From contig NC_079487.1 in assembly GCF_020520425.1 (NCBI RefSeq), positions 129,912,385 to 129,976,384 on the forward strand: a DNA stretch of 64,000 bases, read 5' to 3'. The stretch is from Spinacia oleracea (taxonomy: Eukaryota > Streptophyta > Magnoliopsida > Caryophyllales > Amaranthaceae). Below the pieces are notes generated by a model, which did no database searches, was not told the origin of the DNA, and saw only the letters and a list, made by a program, of their open reading frames with translations. Numbering within the stretch: the first letter of the stretch is position 1; every line of letters starts with the position of its first letter. Positions 57,316 through 64,000 of the stretch are shown piece after piece. The translations under genes were made by a program, and so were the position numbers.

Positions 57316-57936
57316 AACGATGATCGAAACTTTAAAAGTTTTCGAAAGGTGAAACCCTAGCCCAACCACAACGTTGAAGATTTTCTACTTGTTTATTTCC
57401 TATTAATTACTCCAATACTTATGTTGGTAATTACGGTAGAATGATGTTATAAACTTGGTAGTTGCAAAAACACGATACGTAAATTTTCTAAGGCTCTAAA
57501 CTCAGTGTGAATATGTGATTGTGAAAAGTATATACGTAGAGAAATTGAATATAAAAGGTAATCTAATACGTACGAAGTATATTTGTTATACATAAATGTA
57601 TTTTTTAAAATAATAAGTATTATTGAATATTAATACGAGATATATTTTTTAACGCCAACGCGACAGTGGTTGAGTAATTGATGCAATGGATCATGGATGT
57701 GATAGGTATTCAAAATATGGTTTGAAAACTCTATATATTGTATAAATAGCACCAAACTATAAACAAAACCGTGTTATAGTGTTCTGGTTTGATTTGATTT
57801 AAGAATTTTTTCTAACCGCGCAACATAAGAAACCGATTTAATATTTACTTGGAATATAAAAAACCAATTTACAAACAATAATATATAATGAGCTACTATC
57901 AACTTGTGCTTAATTGCTTATTCCGATGTAGACAAT

Positions 57937-58290
57937 GCACAAGGTTTAAACCGGGTTTTGGACTTGCAAGAAGCAAGATGCATGTTCTGATTGTTTTTTT
58001 TGGGTGTTAGCACCCGGTTCACTCTTATGGCTAATTCGGATTCGGGGCGAGTTTTGGGTGGATAGGTTACAGTCCCTTCCCAATTGATATTGTGGGGATC
58101 GAACACAGGTTCTCCCTACCAAGTTCAGCCCAATCACCCCTGTACTAACATGCAATTGGTTGTTCTGATTGTTAATTCTCGAGAGATTATCTTTTGATAA
58201 CGTTTGTAAGATGGCTTTTAATCTTTACCCGGGTGCAAGCTTGAACCGGGCCGGTTCAAGTGAGTTGGGGTTTATGTGGGCTCCGTATGT
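57937..58290 (+). pseudogene. CYP94 relic split by a SINE
   Basis: 57946-57975 (AACCGGGTTTTGGACTTGCAAG) and 58174-58290 (CTCGAGAGATTATCTTTTGATAACGTTTGTAAG, TTTACCCGGGTGC, TCAAGTGAGTTGGGGTTTATG) line up with 56262-56400 of the intact gene (residues about 165-210: FDLQDILERFAFDNVCKLAFDYDPG). Readable residues include LERLSFDNVCKMAFN. Nothing of the N terminus, the I-helix or the heme loop is present. The SINE at 57996-58161 interrupts it. It is a leftover of a tandem CYP94 duplication. Confidence 0.82.
57996..58161 (-). mobile_element. tRNA-derived SINE with 12-bp target duplication
   Basis: GTTCTGATTGTT stands at 57984-57995 and 58162-58173. On the minus strand the element carries TTCGATCCCC-type box B and ends with GGGTGCTAACACCC and an A-rich tail (plus-strand T run at 57994-58001). 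166 bp. The family differs from the SINE at 61982. Confidence 0.8.
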
Positions 58291-58594
58291 TTAACTGAAA
58301 AATGATTATTTTTTTTGGGTCAAAGGTTGGAAACCAACTTTCCCAAGATTAAAAACGGCATAAGTTGACGGTAGTCAGTAAAACAGTCTAGCAATGTTCC
58401 AAATTCAAAAACTACAATGCCATAACCAGTTCTTAAAGAGTAAAAGAATGAGATGTTCAGGAGAAACCACAACTTAATAAAGATGATCGATGTTTTATAC
58501 TTTTATTCAACACAACAGACATTCAGACAACATATGACCTTACAGCAAATGTTTTAAAAGATCTATCATGACAAATTCGAATACACTTAACTAG

Positions 58595-61500
58595 CTAGGG
58601 AAGACTTCCCAGGAACAATGCTCTAGCCTCAGAATCAGTTGAAAATCGACCAAGAACAGCAACTGTGGCTGTGCTACTCCCAAACTTCTCGACACCTCGA
58701 GAAAGCATACATGTATGGCTAGCCTCTGCTACGACTATTACGTCTCCACCAAGAAAAGGTGCAACTGTTTCAGCAATCTCTTTAGTAAGTCTCTCTTGCA
58801 CCTGTAGCTTGGAACCATAGAAGTGCACAACTTCCTGAAGAATGGACTTTCTGGTAGGATTTATTTCTTCAGCAGAAAAGTAACCTATATGCACCACTCC
58901 ATAAAAAGGAAGCAAGTGATGTTCACACATTGACCACAATGGCAAGTTAAGCTCTGAATAGGCCTTCATGTTGCATTTCACTTCACCATTTGCTTTCATA
59001 TTAGGTTCCAACATATTACCAGCAAATGCATTCAGCTTTTTCTCAATACTACAGATCTGAAAGTTCATAAGCCAACTGAGAAAGCGAGTAGGAGTACCAA
59101 CAAGCTCTTTTCTTAGAGGATCTTCACCCAAAGCTCTAAGCATGGAAGTAACTGCACTGATCATACCAGACGGCGGAATAGTACTGGTTTCAGAAGCTTC
59201 AGATGGGCACCAATGACTGATGGAGTTAATTCTCTTTTGGGTGTTACCAGATACAGAGCTTTGAATCTTCAAAAGACTGAAAAACTCAGTCCAAATGTTA
59301 TTATTATTAACATCTTTTTGGTCTTGAAAAACCCCAGATCCTGACGAGACCATCAGCTTTTCCCACCCACCAGACTGAAAATCAATATGAAGACACTCAA
59401 GAACAACAGCAACACCAGTTGGCCTAATGGAAAGTTGCAAAGATGAACATATTTCATCTGCTAGTCGTTGTGGATTTTGGAGGCGCTTAGCAAAGACATC
59501 AGCAACTCTAGATAGCTTGCTAAGGCCGACAACCTGTTGTCCGGATGGAACATAACCTACATGGCATTTCACCTGGAATGGTAGCAAACAAGACTCACAG
59601 TATGAATAGAGATTCAGATCTCGGACTATTACAAGACCTCCAACTCCTCCTGCTTGGCCAACTCTGTTATTTTCAAGTCCTGCTTCAGGAAATAGAGCAC
59701 CTTCCACAATCTCCTGCACATTCTGCTTGTAACCTGCAAAAAGTAGAAATTGTTAGCGTAAGACTTTTATGCACACGCATAATACAGTATATACTCCCTC
59801 CGTCCCTTAATACTCGCAGCGATTTGACCAGTGCGGAATTTAAGGCACTTGAATTAACTTATTAATTTAATGGGTGTTTGTTGATAGTGGGGTATTTTTT
59901 TAATATAGTTAGTGGGAAATGTGTAAGGTATGGGGAGTGGTGTGCGAAGGATGTAAATTTTTAAATATTTTTTGCAGGGAGTAGGGGTGTAGGTGGGTTA
60001 ATAGGTAATTGTGAGAAATAATATAATATCAGTAAAAATTTCCATTTATAGAAGCGATGCAAATATTAAGGGACGACCCGAAAAGAAAAGCGGTGCGAGT
60101 ATTAAGGGACGGAGGGAATATTTACCAAATAATTAGTATGTACATTTTTAATTCGACGGTTCCCAACAAGGATAAGTATTTTGTTTGTTGTGTGACTTGT
60201 GTCGGGCTTAAGTCTACTTTAACATGCTTTGCCGTGTCGGACCGTCATAATGGCGTTATTCTAGTCTAGTTCAAAATGAGTAATATTAAGGGGTTACTAA
60301 TTAAAAAATTGGTGCGCGTTGTGATCCTTTAATTTTGTAGGTCCTATATATATTAACGAAAGCTGCTACATGTACCTCCAGGGTACCAAATAATAACATA
60401 TCTTGAGCTCTCAGCTCATTGGTTGTTGTCCAATCGTGAGTTAATATTTGTTGCATGAAATTTCATGCTAGGTATTTGTTTCCTTCCATTGTTTATGTAC
60501 TACCTTATTACTCCCTCCGCCTCTTTTTGTTTTTTACGTATTTCATTTTGGGTGTTTTATTTTGTTCTTTACATTTCCTTTTATATTGTCACATAATGCA
60601 TTAATATTCTATCAAAATTTGTGCCCAAATATTATTTTAACCAATTAAATCCATTGGACATTAAATATTTCTCATTTTCCCAATGTCAGATTTTTGATAA
60701 AAGTGAAAACATTATAAATAAACGCAATTTTTCTTGTTTAAATAAAAAAAGTAGAGGAATCTCAATGCACATTAAATAGTCGTTAAATCGCGTGAAAAAC
60801 ATCAAACGTAAAAAACAAAAAGAGACGGAGGGAGTAGTTGGGAGATATAATTGTGATTTTAACACGTAAAACAAATTAAAACTTTTGTTTTACCATCATA
60901 AATAGAAAAATAGATGAAACTGTTATATTGGTCCACGTAACAATTTCATCTATTTTTTCATTTTCAGGTGGTAAAAAACAAATTTTAAATTTCTTTTAGA
61001 TGGTAAAATACAAGTTTTGGTTTTAGTTTTTTAGATGGTGAAAACAAAATCAGTTCTTGTTAATTAAAATTTCTTCTTAACGTAACGATGAAGTGACTTG
61101 TTAATTAAAAAAAAAAGCAATTTCTTCTTAACGTAACGATGAAGTGACTCCTAAAAAGCAATAGGGGCATTGCATTATTGGTTTTAGGTGGTACTCCTAA
61201 AAAGCAATTTCTTCTTAACGTAACGATGAAGTGACTTGTTAATTAAAAAAAAAATTTAAAAAAAGAGATGAGTAGTAGAGAGCTTCAAGTTTTGATCGGT
61301 AAAAATCAGTTCCAACAACTAAAAATCAGAATGCGTATGACACAAAAACAAGCAAATTGCAAAAATCTATTCTGTTCACCAAACAACACAAGCAAATTGC
61401 AAAATTCAATTTTGTCGATTATGGGTTCTGCAAAAGATAAAATCGAGGCCAATCAAGTGCTTATTTTGTTCCCGTAAAAAAAAAAAGTGTTTATTTGTTG

Positions 61501-63556
61501 CTGCAAGTTGGTTCGAAAGCTTTCCGAGTTAATGAATCCTCCTTGATAAACAAGTAAAAACAATCCTTTCAAAAAAAACATGTAAAAACAAAACAAGATT
61601 TATGACTATATTTAGCAAATGTGGTTGTATATTTAACCACTATGACTGAATTTTAATTGCAAATGAACTTTATCATAAAATGAGGGAAAAAAAAGACAGT
61701 CAAACAACTATGAAAGGTACATTCAAATTGGAACATTTACACGGTATGTTTTATGGAATTTTATTACAAACATGTCACTTGATAAACATTTTTTAATACC
61801 TCCATTACAAAACAATCTTTTCACTTCTATAACTTTCTGCTAAATGGACACAAAAAATAACACATATCACTTCCTGGTTCAAAATTTTCTGTCAAAAACT
61901 TTTTTCCTTAATTAAGTAAAATCTACTTAAATCTATCATTTTTTATTAATCTATTAATACAATTACTATGTACGTTTTTGTGAGAGTGATGGATAGCTCA
62001 GTTGGTTAGAGTTTCCATCCCGGTTCCAGGTGATCCTGGGATTGATTCTCATCCCCGCCCTTGTGGCTCATTTGCAACCAAAAAAAAAAAAAAACTATGT
62101 ACATTTTTGTTCCATTATGCCAACAAGCTAGATTATGCGTTTGCCTGTTGTGTCATGGTTACGCTCCTAAGCCTAATTTAACGTGTTTTATTTTGTCGGA
62201 CCATCACATTGACATTATGCTAGTCTAGTTCAAAATGATTCATATTAAGGGGAACTAACAAACCGGTGAGCTACATTGAGTGGTAAAATCGGCCACAACA
62301 ACATTGCGATCTTTCTAATTGTGAAGTCCTGTATTAACAATTACACTAAAAACATTTTAGGGGTCGAACCCGGTGCATAAGATTCCCGTTATTTAGCGCA
62401 AGGTCTCTTGTGACCTAACGGATAACAAGTAGACAGCTTACCATCGACTAAGGCATAGACCTGATCAAAAGGCGGGTCGTGTCAAGTTCCGGTTGGGCTA
62501 CAGTCGCAAAATTACGCCCGTTATGTGGGGTCAGGCCAAACTTCAGGCCTATTTATTTTACCCAAAACTGCTATTTCGAGCCAAAATAGCGATTTTTCGG
62601 TGTATTTCGAGTATGGCCAATTTTTGTAACTAAAATTTTATTTTTTTAGTTGCCCAAAATTCATTAAAACAGGCCTAATATTCTGCCTAAAACTCGCTAT
62701 TATTCGGGCTAGGCCAACCAAAAATAAGTGGGTCGGGTCGTGCTCAAGATCAGGTCTACAAAGGCACAACCTTCACCTAAATGTCATAGCAATTGAAATA
62801 CTTCGTGCATACTCCATCCGTTTCGAAATAATGGGGACAATTTATCTTTTTACGTTTGCTAATGTAAATGTTTGGACATTAATATTCTAATTGTATTCGT
62901 AAATATTATAAAAAGTTGATATTCTGAAAGTACATAACGAGAGGAATCAAACAAGACCTCACACGTACGCCTATATTTTTCTTTACCTATAAATCACAAA
63001 TGATAGTCAAATTCAAATTTGTGAATAGTGTCAAAAGTCAAAGTGTCCTATTATTTTGAAACAGGGGGAGTATAAGGTTTAATTTAATTTAATTAATTAA
63101 ATGCAAAGAAAAACAAGAGCAATCATACCCGATCATCATGAGCCGGCAAGAAAATAGCGGGTTTTGGGCAGAAATTTGAGGCCCGTTTCCTGAGCCTGTC
63201 TGGCCCGATCTAATGGTCAGGATATTTAAGCCGTGGCCCGGCTTGATCCGACTTGCATTTTGATCAAATCCATTTTTATTTTATACTACGTATAATGTAA
63301 TCTTGGGTATGAGCAAATAAAAGGGTAACAACCACACTAACACAAGCATACCTTTAGTTCCATCTCGGAGAGCCTTGGCAACGCGAAGAGGAGTCTTTTT
63401 GATGCCTTCCCTATCGACATCTTCGCCCAAGCCTTGCAGTAAGATCCTCACAGCAGCCTGGATTTCTGGTTCTATTTCCATACCAGTTTTCATGCAACCC
63501 AAGTTCAATGCACCTTCTAGTTTCATTTCATATTGATGCTCGTCCATGGCGCCCAT
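58595..63556 (-). CDS. GCH1: GTP cyclohydrolase I, plant two-domain form (folate synthesis)
   Basis: Two exons on the minus strand: 63556-63352 and 59733-58595, joined at G|GT (GTKGYKQNVQE), giving 447 aa. It opens GTP to dihydroneopterin triphosphate, the first step of the pterin branch of folate synthesis, in the cytosol. As in all plants, two GCHI-like domains are fused. The N domain has YCESCLLPF (113-121) in place of the zinc motif. The C domain has MCEHHLLPFYG (Cys338, His340, His341) with HTCMLSRG (Cys410). In the tomato and Arabidopsis enzymes each domain lacks some catalytic residues and both are needed; the same pattern is seen here. The start MGAMDEHQYE matches the family start MGALDE. 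The 3.6-kb intron is unusually crowded with transposons. TATAAATA lies about 130 bp upstream of the ATG. Confidence 0.94.
59794..60118. mobile_element. Stowaway MITE in the GCH1 intron
   Basis: Ends CTCCCTCCGTCCCTTAATAC and GTATTAAGGGACGGAGGGAA, TA-flanked, about 325 bp. Interior GTTGATAGTGGGGTATTTTT matches the 43183 element. Confidence 0.88.
60511..60834. mobile_element. Stowaway MITE in the GCH1 intron, second family
   Basis: Ends CTCCCTCCGCCTCTTTTTGT and ACAAAAAGAGACGGAGGGAG, TA-flanked (60509-60510, 60835-60836), 324 bp. The inner arms TTTTTTACGTATTTC/AACGTAAAAAAC pair further. Confidence 0.88.
61069..61260. repeat. Three-fold direct repeat of TTTCTTCTTAACGTAACGAT
   Basis: The 31-bp block beginning TTTCTTCTTAACGTAACGAT and ending GAAGTGACT occurs at about 61070, 61122 and 61207. 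Two of the three are followed by TGTTAATTAAAAAAAA, and CTCCTAAAAAGCAAT also occurs twice. Spacing is irregular (52 and 85 bp). Confidence 0.8.
61982..62093 (+). mobile_element. tRNA-derived SINE with 17-bp target duplication
   Basis: Head GAGAGTGATGGATAGCTCAG with box A TAGCTCAGTTGGTTAGAG, box B GGGATTGATTC, then GGCTCATTTGCAACC and a tail of A15. The flanks ACTATGTACGTTTTTGT (61965-61981) and ACTATGTACATTTTTGT (62094-62110) differ at one base. 112 bp, same family as the insertion at 6650-6763. It is not a functional tRNA: no acceptor stem closes it. Confidence 0.9.
62456..62758. mobile_element. hAT-type MITE, 303 bp
   Basis: Ends TAGACCTGATC and GATCAGGTCTA are perfectly inverted. Flanking octamers CTAAGGCA (62448-62455) and CAAAGGCA (62759-62766) form a target duplication with one change. 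Interior arms are rich in GGGTCG, like the element at 44007. Confidence 0.85.
62812..63070. mobile_element. Stowaway-like MITE in the GCH1 intron
   Basis: Left CTCCATCCGTTTCGAAATAA and right TTATTTTGAAACAGGGGGAG ends, TA-flanked, 259 bp. Interior AAAAAGTTGATATTCTGAAA and GTGAATAGTGTCAAA are shared in reverse with 1807-2064. Confidence 0.82.
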
Positions 63557-63683
63557 TGTCAAAGAGAGATGGTTAACAAAAGATATAAGATACTAGAGAA
63601 ATTAAAGGAAAAACCAGGCAATGGAGTATATATATTTATATGGTTCTGATTTCTGAATTATGAAGCTAGGCTTATTTTCTGAG

Positions 63684-63691
63684 TATTTATA
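63684..63691 (-). promoter_or_regulatory. Probable TATA box of GCH1
   Basis: TATAAATA on the minus strand, about 130 bp before the start codon at 63556. Another AT-rich run (TATATATATTTATA, 63624-63640) lies closer but is probably transcribed. Confidence 0.5.
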
Positions 63692-64000
63692 GAGCTTTTT
63701 AAAGGTGAGTAAAAAATTACACTTGTACAAAATAAACTCCAATAGTTGGACTGTTGGAGTACTTTAATTCAGCTCATTCACAGTACAACGGGATGTAACT
63801 CATACGGTATAATCTAATGAAATCTAAGTAAATACTCCTATTAATATTATTGTTAATTGATTTTAGAATGAAACCTTATCTGATTATGCTCGTTCACTTT
63901 CTCTCTCTCCCATGTCTATCTTTCATTACTTAACAAAATATGTTCTGATTTGTTGCCTAATTGGAGTAATTTTTAATTGTTCTGAATTGAGTAATTTTCA

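Noticed and set aside
61069-61260. Possible CRISPR-like array
   Set aside because: Only three repeats with uneven spacers (52 and 85 bp) that themselves share sequence, in a plant nuclear intron.
62340-62420. tRNA-like segment (GGGGTCGAACCCGGTGC)
   Set aside because: T-arm-like motif without a matching anticodon or D arm; left unannotated.
1-64000. LTR-type or capsid-bearing elements
   Set aside because: No paired long terminal repeats and no recognisable coding remains of such elements were seen on either strand.

Overview
The window is nuclear DNA of a flowering plant. It is AT-rich, genes are split by GT-AG introns, and intergenic and intronic DNA is full of small transposons (Stowaway-type MITEs bounded by TA, hAT MITEs, Helitrons, tRNA-derived SINEs). 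All recognised proteins are plant housekeeping or secondary-metabolism families. The unusually frequent octamer ACTCCGTA gives me a Caryophyllales/Amaranthaceae impression, but this is recollection and the species cannot be fixed from the window.

Layout. 1-8.1 kb: repeats only, including a 267-bp Helitron, a Stowaway inside another Stowaway, and a 3-kb Helitron that split a MITE. 8.3-14.6 kb (+): plastid-targeted DUF760 (UV-B-induced protein At3g17800-like) gene with a 5.2-kb intron. 14.6-19 kb: repeats, with a minisatellite-bearing inverted-repeat element. 19.05-19.5 kb (+): unrecognised 149-aa hydrophobic protein. 21.7-29.5 kb (+): two tandem four-exon quinone-oxidoreductase (ceQORH-like) genes, followed at 30.0-30.5 kb by a decayed third copy. 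34.5-42.0 kb (+): MHK-type RCK/MAK-family protein kinase in 16 coding exons with a long upstream-ATG-rich leader. 42-47 kb: repeats. 47.0-48.0 kb (+): small FMC1/LYR-like mitochondrial assembly factor. 50.4-54.4 kb (+): P-loop GTPase-like protein with a C-terminal membrane segment. 55.8-57.3 kb (+): intronless CYP94 cytochrome P450, with a CYP94 relic split by a SINE at 57.9-58.3 kb. 58.6-63.6 kb (-): two-domain GTP cyclohydrolase I of folate synthesis, whose 3.6-kb intron holds at least five small transposons.

The genes do not form one pathway. The most informative arrangement is the quinone oxidoreductase array next to the MHK kinase: in Arabidopsis ceQORH (At4g13010) and MHK (At4g13020) are also neighbours, so this looks like an old conserved gene pair in which one partner was tandemly amplified here.

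I found no convincing new multi-gene system. The observations most worth a second look are the QORH triplication beside MHK, the uORF-rich MHK leader, the nested transposons with readable target duplications, tRNA-like segments inside short Helitrons, the excess of ACTCCGTA, and the unplaced 149-aa protein. I saw no rRNA, no functional tRNA gene, no CRISPR array and no LTR- or capsid-bearing element. Exon models were made by eye from splice consensus and family knowledge; every multi-exon model closes in frame.
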